Origin: an uncultured Gammaproteobacteria bacterium
GTDB taxonomy: Bacteria > Pseudomonadota > Gammaproteobacteria > UBA6429 > Thiohalophilaceae
Length of the DNA stretch: 64,000 nt
Assembly (NCBI GenBank): GCA_913064945.1
Contig: CAJYAN010000016.1
Span: 1 to 64,000 of the forward strand
Direction: 5' to 3'
The position numbers and the translations under genes are program-made. Position 1 is the stretch's first letter. The number at the start of each line of letters is the position of its first letter. The notes beneath the pieces were generated by a model. It saw nothing but the letters and a program-made list of their open reading frames with translations, was not told the origin of the DNA and made no database searches. Shown piece after piece: positions 1 through 8,333 of the stretch.

Positions 1-119
1 CCAAAGGCGCTTTTTGGCCAGGCCGCCAGGACGGTACGGGGACTTAATAGTCCGGCACTAATCGCAACAGCAATGGTGCTGCCCGCCAGCGTGCCTTTCA
101 TGAAGGTTCTACGTTGCAT
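1..119 (-). CDS. soxY: SoxY-like thiosulfate carrier, N-terminus only (cut by window edge)
   Basis: Read on the minus strand from an ATG at 117-119, the first 39 residues form a Tat signal peptide: twin arginines in MQRRTFMKG, a hydrophobic stretch, then VLAAWPKSAF. From memory, a Tat leader followed directly by an AWPK-type mature N-terminus is characteristic of SoxY, the periplasmic protein that carries sulfur intermediates on a C-terminal GGCG swinging arm with SoxZ. A GGAGG ribosome site lies 6-7 bases before the ATG. The carrier cysteine lies outside the window, so the call rests on the leader and mature start only. An unrelated Tat-exported protein cannot be excluded. Confidence 0.7.
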   Translation of the reverse strand, partial: MQRRTFMKGTLAGSTIAVAISAGLLSPRTVLAAWPKSAF

Positions 120-178
120 TTGGATTCCTCCAGGGAGTTGTGTTGAGTACAGCTTAATTGTATTTCTATTAATTTGTA

Positions 179-195
179 TGGCAATAAGCGGGCCA
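179..195 (-). promoter_or_regulatory. Sigma-54 (-24/-12) promoter of the soxY-like gene
   Basis: The minus strand reads TGGCCCGCTTATTGCCA. It has GG and GC doublets exactly ten bases apart, and it fits the RpoN consensus TGGCAC-N5-TTGC with one mismatch in the upstream block. The predicted transcription start is near 169, giving a leader of about 50 bases before the ATG at 119. The gene immediately upstream encodes a sigma-54 activator. Confidence 0.75.
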
Positions 196-257
196 AAATA
201 GAATGTACGATTTTTCAATAAGTTAATAATGGAGGCTCAAATTACAGGGTAATCTGA

Positions 258-272
258 CGTGCATATTGCACG
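258..272. promoter_or_regulatory. Palindrome, candidate enhancer (UAS) for the sigma-54 activator
   Basis: CGTGCA-TAT-TGCACG is a perfect 6+3+6 palindrome centred about 95 bases upstream of the predicted soxY transcription start. NtrC-family activators usually bind dyads 80-150 bases upstream. It is the only perfect dyad I see in this 180-base gap. Its role is inferred from position. Confidence 0.5.
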
Positions 273-300
273 ACAAAGGTTGCATTAAAGGAATCAAAAA

Positions 301-1674
301 TTACTCTTCCAGTAGCTCGTCTTTGTACTGCTGCAATTTTCGCCACAGCGTGGATTTGTTAATCGCCAGGGTCTGCGCGGTCTTTTCACGATTATCATTA
401 TAATAAGCCAGGACCTTTAAAATGTAGCGACGTTCCAGCTCATTGAGTGGCGGCCAATCCACATCGATGCCTGACGACGGCCCCTCCGCCACCCTCAGGT
501 TGTCGAGGCTCTCCAGGGTCAGCACCGGCCCGTCCGCCAGGGCAATGTGCCGTTCTACCAGATTTTGTAACTCCCGCACATTACCCGGCCAGTCATGCTC
601 AAGCAGGCCTTGCATGGAGACTGCATCAAAACCCTGTACCTCACGCCCATAACGCCTGGCGAATTTCTCGATAAAGTCATGAACGAGCGAGGGGATATCA
701 TCCTTGCGTTCACGCAACGGCGGCAATACCAGTTTCACCACATTGAGTCGATGATAGAGGTCATGGCGGAAGGTACCCTGCCGGACTTTCTCATCGAGCT
801 GTGTATTCGTGGCCACAATAAATCGCACATCAATATCGATTGGTGTTACACCACCAACCCGGGTGACTTGTTGTTCCTGTACGACGCGAAGCAGTTTGAT
901 CTGCATCGCATCGGAAATATTACCAATCTCATCCAGAAAGACCGCCCCTCCGGCAGCCGTCTCCAACAGACCCTTGCGCGTCTGTACCGCCCCTGTGAAG
1001 GCACCTCTTTCATGCCCAAAGAGTTCCGATTCCAGCAGGGTGTCCGTCAGCGCACCACAGTCAATAACGATAAAGGGTCGATCAGCAAACTGGCTGCGCT
1101 CATGAATGGCGCGAGCCACCAGTTCCTTGCCGGTGCCGGACTCACCCTCAATAATCACGTTACAGCGAATGTCGGCAATCTTGTCGATCGTCTTATAGAC
1201 ATCCTGCATGGGTTGCGATCGCCCGACCATACCATAGTGCTGCTTCTCATCTTTTAGCTGTCGCCGCAGGAGTCGGTTCTCCTGTTGCAGGGCACGATGC
1301 GCAAGGGTGTGTTCGATCTGAATACGCAGCTCATCCATGTCAAACGGTTTTTTAAGAAAATCAGTCGCACCAAGACGAAGCGCTTCAATGGCATTATCCA
1401 CATCGGCATACCCGGTAATAATAATAAACGGCACTTCTTTATCGAGCTCACGCACCGCGCTCAGTAATTCCATGCCAGTCATGCCGGGCATTCGCAGGTC
1501 GCTAATCACCAGATCGACATCGGCCTGCTGAAAATGCGCCAGGCCTTGACGGGGATCCTGAAAGACATGACAGGTATAATCGGCGTCTTCACTAAAACGC
1601 AGCATCAACTCGCCCGCTTTCGGGTCATCGTCAATAAAGAGAATGCTGGCGTTATTGTTAATCATCTTGTGCAT
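301..1674 (-). CDS. Sigma-54-dependent response regulator (NtrC family)
   Basis: 457 residues in three parts. The receiver domain is about 1-120, with acidic pocket D15-D17, phosphoacceptor Asp59 in VISDLRMP and Lys in KKPF. The AAA+ domain is about 146-375, with Walker A GESGTGKE and the sigma-54 contact loop GAFTGA. The C-terminal Fis-type helix-turn-helix includes TLWRKLQQYK. Such proteins act as ATP-driven enhancer-binding activators of RpoN polymerase. The gene overlaps the 3' end of the kinase gene by 17 bases (8 if the second Met at 1665 is used), so the pair is translationally coupled. The next gene on this strand is the soxY-like one with a sigma-54 promoter, its likely target. Confidence 0.93.
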   Translation of the reverse strand: MHKMINNNASILFIDDDPKAGELMLRFSEDADYTCHVFQDPRQGLAHFQQADVDLVISDLRMPGMTGMELLSAVRELDKEVPFIIITGYADVDNAIEALRLGATDFLKKPFDMDELRIQIEHTLAHRALQQENRLLRRQLKDEKQHYGMVGRSQPMQDVYKTIDKIADIRCNVIIEGESGTGKELVARAIHERSQFADRPFIVIDCGALTDTLLESELFGHERGAFTGAVQTRKGLLETAAGGAVFLDEIGNISDAMQIKLLRVVQEQQVTRVGGVTPIDIDVRFIVATNTQLDEKVRQGTFRHDLYHRLNVVKLVLPPLRERKDDIPSLVHDFIEKFARRYGREVQGFDAVSMQGLLEHDWPGNVRELQNLVERHIALADGPVLTLESLDNLRVAEGPSSGIDVDWPPLNELERRYILKVLAYYNDNREKTAQTLAINKSTLWRKLQQYKDELLEE

Positions 1675-3589
1675 GCCTTAAGGGTAAATGGACGGTGGCC
1701 GTGACACCACGGTCGGGATTATTCTCCAGTCGCAGATGACCCTTGTGGTGTTCAATAATACCGAGGGCGATGGAGAGACCCAGACCACTGCCTTCGCCTT
1801 CTGCCTTGGTGGTAAAAAAAGGATTGAATATCTTGTCCATGACGTCGCTCCTGATACCCTCGCCCTGATCATTTATGCTGATTACCAGCTCATCATCCTG
1901 CGCATCGGCCACAATCTCGATGTGGCTGTCACGTGGGCTGGCCTGGATCGCATTCAGGAACAGGTTGACTAACGCCTGCTGTAACTGACTGCGGTCGCCT
2001 TCGATATCGCCCTGAAAATAATTTTCCAGTTGCAGCTGAACTCCATTGGATTTTGCCGTCTGTTGTACCAGGGCAATGGTGTTCTCCAGCCAGCCGGGGA
2101 CATCAAACTGCACATACTGCGCCGGCATTTGCCGGGCAAAATTGAGTATGCCTTTTACAATTTCAGAGGCCCGCATGGCCTCTTCACGTAACGACTTGAT
2201 ATCCTGTTTCTGGCGTATCTGGTCATCATTTAGCGAACGTTCGATCAGCTTACTGTAGGAGAGGATGTTATTCAGCGGGTTATTAATCTCGTGGCCAATG
2301 CCTGCGGCCATTTCACCAATGCTCGCCAACTTGGCACTTTGCAACAGCAGGTGCTCCGCCTTGTCGCGGTCGGCGCGGGCATGATCAAGCGTGTCGGCCA
2401 TATAGTTAAAGGCCTTGCCTAGTTCGTTAACCTCATCTACCGTTTTGCCTAACTGCACACGGCGGTTGTGTTGGCCATTGGCATAATCCAGTAGGCGGCT
2501 GGAGAGCTGCGCGACGGGGCGGGCAAGACTCCGCGCCCCAATATTGGCCAGGATCAAACTGAAGACCAGCGCCAGTACCGCACAGACCCAGATCACCCAG
2601 CGGATCTGAATAAAAGGTTCGGTAATCGCCTGCTTGCTGACGCGCAAGGTCATGACCCAGCTCACCAGCTGGTTCGGGTAGGGATAGATCTCGACAAAAT
2701 ATTCCTGTAGGTCCTGCTTCATATCTTCCAGCACACCTTCCGAGTGTTGGCTCGCTGCCTTCAGCAGCGCGTCACCATAGACGTTTTGAACATAGACCGG
2801 CTCGGCCCGGGCCTGAGAGAAATGCAATTGTTCCATATCATCATACAAGATTAACCCCTGGCGATCGGCCTTCTCCGGATTGTATTCGACAATATACAAT
2901 TGGCCTTTATACAAGCGTGGAGAGTGATCGATGATCCGATCAATTTCATCCCCAAATAATGTCGCGGTAAAGGCACCAACAAACTGATCATTTACATAGA
3001 GCGGGATAACATAATCCTGAATCGGTAGAATGGCCAGCAGCTCTTCAGGGTTGAGACGGTTATGCGGCAGACTGACGACGCTGACCTCGTCCCGCGGTAA
3101 TTGCTGTAACCGCTTGACGAAGTCAGGACGGTTAATCTCCTGTTCGACATAACTCAAGCCGCTAAGACTTTCGTACACCGGTGGGCTGGCCTTGTCCTGA
3201 TTCACACGCAACAGGGTATTGCCATTGTTGTCCAGTACTCGCAGGTAATAGGCTGTAGGCAAGATGGCACTCAGACCATTAAAATAGTCTTCCAGGTGAC
3301 GACGCTGACGAGCAAAATCTGCCGGTATTTTACCCTTCGCCACTTGCGCCAGGGCCGACATAAACGTCTGCATCTGCGGTGTGTGTGTCAGGCCCAGCAC
3401 CATACGGCGGTCACCCTGCAGGTTTCGCTGTAACTCCGTTGCGACGCTGGCCAGACTACCCTGTACCTCATCACGCACTCGATTCAGATATTTATACTCG
3501 CTAAAGTAAGTCGCCCCCAGCGCCAGTACGGTTAGCGGTACCATGGCGGCAAGAAATACCCAGTTGAATATATTGGTTTTTAAACGCAT
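1658..3589 (-). CDS. Membrane sensor histidine kinase with periplasmic Cache-like domain
   Basis: 643 residues. A membrane segment near 7-28 is followed by a large periplasmic region to about 325, resembling a double-Cache (DctB-like) small-molecule sensor, then a second membrane segment near 330-352. A HAMP-like linker is at about 353-405. The HisKA domain has phosphoacceptor His433 in GIGHEINNPLNN, and the ATPase domain has the N box NLFLNAIQA, DQGEGI and GSGLGLSI. This is the expected partner of the overlapping sigma-54 regulator. The ligand cannot be read from the sequence; a sulfur compound is a guess from the adjacent soxY. Confidence 0.92.
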   Translation of the reverse strand: MRLKTNIFNWVFLAAMVPLTVLALGATYFSEYKYLNRVRDEVQGSLASVATELQRNLQGDRRMVLGLTHTPQMQTFMSALAQVAKGKIPADFARQRRHLEDYFNGLSAILPTAYYLRVLDNNGNTLLRVNQDKASPPVYESLSGLSYVEQEINRPDFVKRLQQLPRDEVSVVSLPHNRLNPEELLAILPIQDYVIPLYVNDQFVGAFTATLFGDEIDRIIDHSPRLYKGQLYIVEYNPEKADRQGLILYDDMEQLHFSQARAEPVYVQNVYGDALLKAASQHSEGVLEDMKQDLQEYFVEIYPYPNQLVSWVMTLRVSKQAITEPFIQIRWVIWVCAVLALVFSLILANIGARSLARPVAQLSSRLLDYANGQHNRRVQLGKTVDEVNELGKAFNYMADTLDHARADRDKAEHLLLQSAKLASIGEMAAGIGHEINNPLNNILSYSKLIERSLNDDQIRQKQDIKSLREEAMRASEIVKGILNFARQMPAQYVQFDVPGWLENTIALVQQTAKSNGVQLQLENYFQGDIEGDRSQLQQALVNLFLNAIQASPRDSHIEIVADAQDDELVISINDQGEGIRSDVMDKIFNPFFTTKAEGEGSGLGLSIALGIIEHHKGHLRLENNPDRGVTATVHLPLRHAQDD

Positions 3590-3616
3590 GTCTCGAGTGA
3601 ATTCGTGTCCTGACTA

Positions 3617-3645
3617 TTGGGTGACGACGGTCTGACGCGTATAAT
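3617..3645 (+). promoter_or_regulatory. Sigma-70 promoter for lptM-lysA
   Basis: -35 TTGGGT and -10 TATAAT (perfect) are separated by exactly 17 bases. The predicted start near 3652 lies about 20 bases before the lptM ATG, and GAGG serves as ribosome site. Confidence 0.7.
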
Positions 3646-3672
3646 CATCTTAAACCATTTTGAGGCCAAACG

Positions 3673-3810
3673 ATGCCACATCGACCTACCAGACATCTTA
3701 CGATTACCAGCCTGTGCCTGATACTGGCGTTTGCCTTTGCCGTCAGTGGCTGTGGCAAGAAAGGCCCTCTCTACCTGCCGCCTGCCGGCAGCGCCAGCAG
3801 TCCAAAATAA
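3673..3810 (+). CDS. lptM: LptM/YifL-type small lipoprotein
   Basis: 45-residue ORF starting at ATG 3673, with GAGG about 8 bases upstream, ending TAA at 3808-3810. It has a short signal peptide with lipobox VSGC (Cys near residue 27) followed by GKKGPLYLPP. The GCGxKGPLYxPP pattern after the lipidated Cys is the hallmark of LptM, a lipoprotein that in E. coli helps maturation of the LptD/LptE lipopolysaccharide translocon. Its place immediately before lysA is also the usual one in gammaproteobacteria. It is easily missed because it is so short. Confidence 0.9.
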   Translation: MPHRPTRHLTITSLCLILAFAFAVSGCGKKGPLYLPPAGSASSPK

Positions 3811-3826
3811 CCCGGAACACGATGCT

Positions 3827-5074
3827 ATGGACCACTTTGCCTACCGCAACGGCACCTTGTATGCCGAAAATGTCGATCTAACACAGATTGCCGAACAGTT
3901 TGGCACGCCGTGCTATGTGTATTCACGTGCGACCCTTGAGCGTCACTGGCATGCCTTTAATACCCCCCTCAAGGACCATGACCACCTCATCTGTTATGCG
4001 GTCAAGGCCAATTCCAATATCGCCATTCTGAACCTGTTTGCCCGCCTTGGCTCTGGCTTCGACATTGTCTCGGTGGGGGAGCTGGAGCGCGTCCTCGCCG
4101 CCGGTGGTGACCCCGCGAAGGTAGTGTTCTCAGGTGTTGGTAAGCGCGCCGATGAAATCCGCCGTGCCCTGGAAGTAGGGATTTACTGTTTTAACGTCGA
4201 GTCCGAGGCGGAACTGGAGCTCCTCAATCAGATCGCCGCTGAGATGGGACAACAGGCATCGGTCTCGCTGCGCGTCAATCCTGATGTCGATGCCAGGACC
4301 CATCCATATATCTCCACCGGTCTAAAAGAAAATAAATTCGGCATCGAGTTTGAGCAGGCCGCCGCGGTCTATCTAAAGGCCCACGCCATGGCGAATATTA
4401 TTGTCAAGGGTATCGATTGCCATATTGGTTCACAGCTGACGGAAGTCCGCCCCTTTCTGGATGCACTAGGCCGTGTGCTGGTCCTGATTGATGAACTGGC
4501 CGCGCAGGAAATTCACATCGAACATCTTGATATCGGTGGCGGGCTGGGGATACGTTATAACGAAGAGACTCCACCCGAACCGGAGGAGTATGTAAAGGCA
4601 TTACTGGATCAACTTGGTAAGCGCAAACTGAAATTGATCATGGAACCGGGGCGCGCCATCGCCGGTAATGCCGGTATCCTGTTAACACAGGTTTTATTCC
4701 TCAAGCATCAGTCGGCGAAAAACTTCGCCGTCATTGATGCCGCCATGAATGACCTGATCCGCCCGACCCTGTACTCCGCCTGGCAGGAAATTATTCCCTT
4801 AAAGCCACGTGAAGGTACGACACAGACCTATGATCTGGTGGGACCGATCTGCGAGACCGGTGACTTCCTCGGCAAAGACCGCAAGCTAAATATACAACAG
4901 GGCGACCTGCTCGCCGTGCGCTCGGCGGGCGCCTATGGCTTTTCCATGAGTTCCAACTACAACACCCGGTCACGCGCGGCAGAGATTATGGTGGATGGTG
5001 AACAGGTGCATGTCATTCGGCAGCGGGAAACCATTGCCGAGCAGTTCGCTAGTGAGACATTGTTGCCGGAGTAG
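3827..5074 (+). CDS. lysA: Diaminopimelate decarboxylase
   Basis: 415 residues, normal for LysA. It performs the last step of lysine synthesis, meso-diaminopimelate to lysine plus CO2, with PLP. The PLP lysine is Lys60 in CYAVKANSN. HIGSQL and EPGRAI belong to the fold-III barrel, and GPICETGDFLG carries the C-terminal active-site Cys contributed across the dimer. The reading frame stays open upstream to 3731, but that part overlaps lptM. The ATG at 3827 gives the typical start, 16 bases after the lptM stop. It shares the lptM promoter. Confidence 0.95.
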   Translation: MDHFAYRNGTLYAENVDLTQIAEQFGTPCYVYSRATLERHWHAFNTPLKDHDHLICYAVKANSNIAILNLFARLGSGFDIVSVGELERVLAAGGDPAKVVFSGVGKRADEIRRALEVGIYCFNVESEAELELLNQIAAEMGQQASVSLRVNPDVDARTHPYISTGLKENKFGIEFEQAAAVYLKAHAMANIIVKGIDCHIGSQLTEVRPFLDALGRVLVLIDELAAQEIHIEHLDIGGGLGIRYNEETPPEPEEYVKALLDQLGKRKLKLIMEPGRAIAGNAGILLTQVLFLKHQSAKNFAVIDAAMNDLIRPTLYSAWQEIIPLKPREGTTQTYDLVGPICETGDFLGKDRKLNIQQGDLLAVRSAGAYGFSMSSNYNTRSRAAEIMVDGEQVHVIRQRETIAEQFASETLLPE

Positions 5075-5088
5075 TTCTTAATATCAAC

Positions 5089-5231
5089 TCAACGCAGAGG
5101 CGCAATGACGCAGTGTATTGATTCATTAACATCTGTCACGATGATTGACGTGAAATAGTCACACTGCACCCAACGCCAAAATTCATGGTTTTATACAATT
5201 AAACCCTTGCGTCTTCGCGCCTTTGCGTTAA
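5089..5231. repeat. Inverted-repeat-bounded intergenic element (GCGCAAAGACGC family)
   Basis: The left arm near 5091-5114 (AACGCAGAGGCGCAATGACG) and the right arm near 5205-5231 (TTGCGTC..CGCCTTTGCGTTA) are roughly inverted copies of a short 8-9-base periodic motif. They flank about 90 bases with no reading frame. The same family recurs at 5352-5378 and at 20036-20160. It looks like a small non-coding (MITE-like) element. Confidence 0.6.
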
Positions 5232-5271
5232 ATTCTTTAACTATGAAACGGACCCCCGAACCTGAACTCAA
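5205..5271 (+). repeat. Degenerate duplicate of the start of the downstream methyltransferase gene
   Basis: This stretch repeats 5352-5419 at an offset of about 147-148 bases, including the leader GCCTTTGCGTTAAATTCTTT and the beginning of the coding region. ATG at 5243 opens a 22-residue frame starting MKRTPEPEL, against MNRIPEPEL from 5391. The homology stops just after that, so this copy is a truncated remnant. Confidence 0.75.
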
Positions 5272-5387
5272 CCATGTAAGAGTGGACTGGTATTGGTCAC
5301 ACCAAATTTAGCAATCATCCTTTGCCTCAGCAAAATAATATGTATTTAATCCTTTGCGTCTACCCGCCTTTGCGTTAAATTCTTTGA

Positions 5388-6053
5388 ATGATGAACCGCA
5401 TACCCGAACCTGAACTCATGAACGACCCGGTACAGACCCACGCCTATGCCCATGCGGATTTTGAAACACCGCATCAGTTATTTATCGATTGCTTTCATGA
5501 GAAATTTCCTGGCCTCGAGATCAATGATGCCGTTCTCGACCTCGGCTGTGGTCCCTGTGACATCAGCCGTCGCTTTGCCAGGGCCTACCCGCAGAGCACC
5601 CTCCACGCTGTCGATGGCGCCAGCAATATGTTGTCACATGCCCGACAACTCAACCAGGAAAACGCACTCGACCATCGCATTCAGCTTATTGAGGGCTTAT
5701 TACCTGATGTCAGCTTGCCGCAAAGCTTTTATCACACCATCATCAGCAACAGTCTACTGCATCACCTGCATCATCCCCGTGTACTTTGGGAAACTATCCA
5801 GCAATGTGCCAAACCCTTTGCTAATATTTTTATTATGGACCTGATGAGGCCCGACTCTGAATCCAGTGCAAGGACGTTATTGGAGAAATACGCCGCCACT
5901 GAACCTGAGGTGCTACAACAGGATTTTTATCATTCACTGCTGGCGGCCTTTAGGCCTGAAGAAATTAGCCAGCAGCTGGAAGCGGCGGGTATAAGCACAC
6001 TACAGATCGATATTATTAGCGATCGTCACATGATTATTTACGGGAGCCTGTAA
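5388..6053 (+). CDS. Class I SAM-dependent methyltransferase, substrate unknown
   Basis: 221 residues with SAM-binding motif I LDLGCGPCDISRRFA (near residues 47-61), an acidic loop VDGASNML and a motif-IV-like NSLLHHLHHP. This is the small Methyltransf_25/UbiE-like fold without any substrate-specific domain. Two adjacent ATGs (5388, 5391) are possible starts. The duplicate upstream copy aligns with the second. The next gene starts 2 bases after the stop, so the two are probably co-transcribed. The leader is made of repeat sequence rather than a recognisable promoter. The function cannot be named. Confidence 0.85.
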   Translation: MMNRIPEPELMNDPVQTHAYAHADFETPHQLFIDCFHEKFPGLEINDAVLDLGCGPCDISRRFARAYPQSTLHAVDGASNMLSHARQLNQENALDHRIQLIEGLLPDVSLPQSFYHTIISNSLLHHLHHPRVLWETIQQCAKPFANIFIMDLMRPDSESSARTLLEKYAATEPEVLQQDFYHSLLAAFRPEEISQQLEAAGISTLQIDIISDRHMIIYGSL

Positions 6054-6055
6054 CT

Positions 6056-6472
6056 GTGGAATTTAACAATCCCTCGATGGAAGAAATTTGTACGTTGTTA
6101 CAGAAGATTAAAACCATTGCCGTGGTTGGCCTGTCACCCAAAGAGAACCGACCCTCACACCGCGTTAGTAAATCCATGCAGGGCTTTGGCTATCGTATCA
6201 TCCCGGTACGCCCGGCCATCACTGAGGCGCTGGGCGAAACCGCCTATGCTGATCTTTTTGCCGTGCCAGACAAGATTGACCTGGTCGACGTCTTTCGCGC
6301 CCCGCAGCATGTCGAGCCGATTGTCGATGCCTGTATCGAACTCAAAATCCCCGCTCTCTGGTTACAGGATGGCGTCATTCATGAAGCGGCTGCACTTCGG
6401 GCAACCGCGGCGGGCATAACGGTTATCATGGACCGCTGCATCTATCGAGATTACCTGCAATTGATGACCTGA
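6056..6472 (+). CDS. CoA-binding domain protein (YccU/COG1832-like)
   Basis: 138 residues from a GTG start 2 bases after the methyltransferase stop. The N-terminal Rossmann signature IAVVGLSPKENRPSHRVSKS is followed by GYRIIPVRP and a C-terminal ALWLQDGV and MDRC. This matches the stand-alone CoA_binding family related to succinyl-CoA synthetase alpha but lacking the catalytic ligase part. The biological role in bacteria is not settled. The tight spacing suggests a two-gene unit with the methyltransferase. Confidence 0.85.
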   Translation: MEFNNPSMEEICTLLQKIKTIAVVGLSPKENRPSHRVSKSMQGFGYRIIPVRPAITEALGETAYADLFAVPDKIDLVDVFRAPQHVEPIVDACIELKIPALWLQDGVIHEAAALRATAAGITVIMDRCIYRDYLQLMT

Positions 6473-6535
6473 CAACACCCGCGTCCGTTTACGCTATAGT
6501 CTATAGATGGCAATTAAACGGATGCATTATCAACA

Positions 6536-7285
6536 ATGTTGAGCTTTGTCTTACGGAGCCTGTGGCTCCTCTGGTCCTGGTTAGAGTTGATGGTCTTCAC
6601 GCTATTGCTATATGGACTGTCCTGGCTACCGCGGGTATTGACCCGGCCTTATTACCATTATCTGTTTCGAATCTGGTGTGACTTTTTTGTTCGCGCCCTG
6701 GGCGTCAGGCTGCGCCTGCACGAAAAGAACACCCGGACTCTACCCAAACAGTTCATTCTTATCGCCAACCATCCGTCCGCTCTGGAGGATGTCGGCATAC
6801 CCACCCTGTTTAATGTCTATCCGCTGGCCAAGCAGGGCGTCCGTCACTGGTTTTTAGTCGGGCGGATTAATGCCGCGGCTGGAACCCTGTTCGTCAAACG
6901 CGATGACCCCGAGTCACGCCATGCCGCCATCGATAATCTCATTGCCACACTGCAACAGGGTCATAATGTGGCACTGTTTCCCGAGGGCGGCTGTAAGGGT
7001 CGGCGTATTTTTGAACGCTTTCAAACGGGTGCCTTTGATGTCTCGATTCGTACCGGCATCCCCATTGTGCCCGTCTTTATTCATTACGAGGCTCAGGAGA
7101 CCTTTGAATGGCAGGAGCCCTATACCTTAATCGACAAGATGTGGCACTTCATGACCAGCCAGAATGACCAGGCCAATTTCATTGTCTACGATGCCATCGA
7201 GCCCGCAGGGTTTACCGACAAACGCGCCTATGCCGACCATGTACATGCGCTCTATTTGCAGTGGCAGTCCCGTTATCTCGACTAA
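6536..7285 (+). CDS. PlsC-like 1-acylglycerol-3-phosphate acyltransferase family protein
   Basis: 249 residues with an N-terminal membrane stretch (about 7-32). The acyltransferase motif HPSALED (H-x4-D variant) is near 81, and FPEGG is near 146, the glycerol-phosphate binding motif. LysoPA acyltransferases make phosphatidic acid from acyl-CoA or acyl-ACP at the inner membrane. A lyso-ornithine lipid or other lyso-lipid acyltransferase is equally possible, so no symbol is given. It stands alone, 63 bases after the CoA-binding gene. Confidence 0.8.
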   Translation: MLSFVLRSLWLLWSWLELMVFTLLLYGLSWLPRVLTRPYYHYLFRIWCDFFVRALGVRLRLHEKNTRTLPKQFILIANHPSALEDVGIPTLFNVYPLAKQGVRHWFLVGRINAAAGTLFVKRDDPESRHAAIDNLIATLQQGHNVALFPEGGCKGRRIFERFQTGAFDVSIRTGIPIVPVFIHYEAQETFEWQEPYTLIDKMWHFMTSQNDQANFIVYDAIEPAGFTDKRAYADHVHALYLQWQSRYLD

Positions 7286-7322
7286 ATTACCCCGCCGCCA
7301 GCTGACCGGGGATTAAATTGTA

Positions 7323-7380
7323 GGCGCCGCACCCTCGCCTCGAAGTACATACTCTACCGCTTCATCGCGGCGAGGGCGCC
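7323..7380. repeat. Imperfect inverted repeat in the acyltransferase-dapF gap
   Basis: GGCGCC..CACCCTCGCC on the left and GGCGAGGGCGCC on the right enclose about 30 bases. Both arms are flanked by GATTAAATT. It could be a REP-like element or the transcription end of the acyltransferase gene, but there is no clear T-run. Confidence 0.45.
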
Positions 7381-7496
7381 CCGATTAAATTTTCATCGTA
7401 AACTATGTGGTATAAATGTCTGCAAGCTCGAAATCCTAACCACCGGCTATCAACAGGCAGATTCATCTTTTCAAAATAGTGGCCGGACGGTAATCT

Positions 7497-8333
7497 ATGA
7501 CCATGCAATTACATTTCACCAAAATGCACGGTCTCGGCAATGACTTTGTCATTTTTGATGCTATCGCGCAAAACATCGACCTCAGCAAGGCGCAGTTGCG
7601 CCTACTGGCAGATCGCCATCTGGGGATTGGTTGCGATCAAATCCTGCTGATAGAGCCATCATTACAGGAAGGTGTCGATTTTTGTTACCGAATTTTTAAT
7701 GCCGATGGCGGTGAAGTGGAACAGTGTGGCAATGGCGCCCGCTGCTTTGCCCGTTTTGTCCTCGACAGGGGGCTGACGACAAAATCTGAAATCGTGGTCG
7801 AGACGAGAGGCGGCATTATTGTCCTCAAGGTCGAAAAAGATGGCCAGATTACCGTCGACATGGGGATCCCCGATTTTGAACCGGCGGCACTGCCGCTGCT
7901 GGCCGAGAGGCGCTCCCTTACCTATCGACTTGATGTCAATGGCCAGGAACTGGAACTGGGTGCCGTTTCCATGGGTAACCCCCATGCGGTATTACACGTT
8001 GAACACATCGGCACTGCCGCCGTTGAGACCCTCGGTCCGAGGCTCGAATCTCACTTACACTTCCCCAATCGGGTCAATGTCGGCTTCATGGAAATTGTCG
8101 ACCCGGAGCATATCAGGCTGCGTGTTTTTGAACGCGGTGCCGGCGAGACCATGGCCTGCGGGACGGGCGCCTGCGCCGCCGTCGCGGTTGGTCGCCAATG
8201 GGGTCGACTTAGTGATAAGGTTAGGGTATCGCTGCCTGGGGGTGATCTCCTGATCCGCTGGCAAGGTGAAGGCAAACACCTGTTTATGACCGGCCCGGCG
8301 GCCACCGTCTTTGAAGGAAGTATTGATTTATGA
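7497..8333 (+). CDS. dapF: Diaminopimelate epimerase
   Basis: 278 residues, the family's usual length. It converts LL- to meso-diaminopimelate, the substrate of LysA and a peptidoglycan building block. Both catalytic cysteines are visible: Cys77 in [10 protein letters not shown] and Cys221 in ACGTGACA. The start could be Met1 or Met3. The stop overlaps the next start by 4 bases (ATGA). With DUF484 and xerC it forms the conserved dapF-DUF484-xerC operon. Confidence 0.96.
   Translation: MTMQLHFTKMHGLGNDFVIFDAIAQNIDLSKAQLRLLADRHLGIGCDQILLIEPSLQEGVDFCYRIFNADGGEVEQCGNGARCFARFVLDRGLTTKSEIVVETRGGIIVLKVEKDGQITVDMGIPDFEPAALPLLAERRSLTYRLDVNGQELELGAVSMGNPHAVLHVEHIGTAAVETLGPRLESHLHFPNRVNVGFMEIVDPEHIRLRVFERGAGETMACGTGACAAVAVGRQWGRLSDKVRVSLPGGDLLIRWQGEGKHLFMTGPAATVFEGSIDL

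Noticed and set aside
3731-3826. Longer LysA N-terminus from an ATG at 3731
   Set aside because: It lies inside lptM in another frame and adds residues with no LysA similarity.
5388-6053. Methyltransferase as part of a restriction-modification system
   Set aside because: No target-recognition region, no DPPY/NPPY motif and no nuclease gene nearby; the motif pattern is that of a small-molecule methyltransferase.
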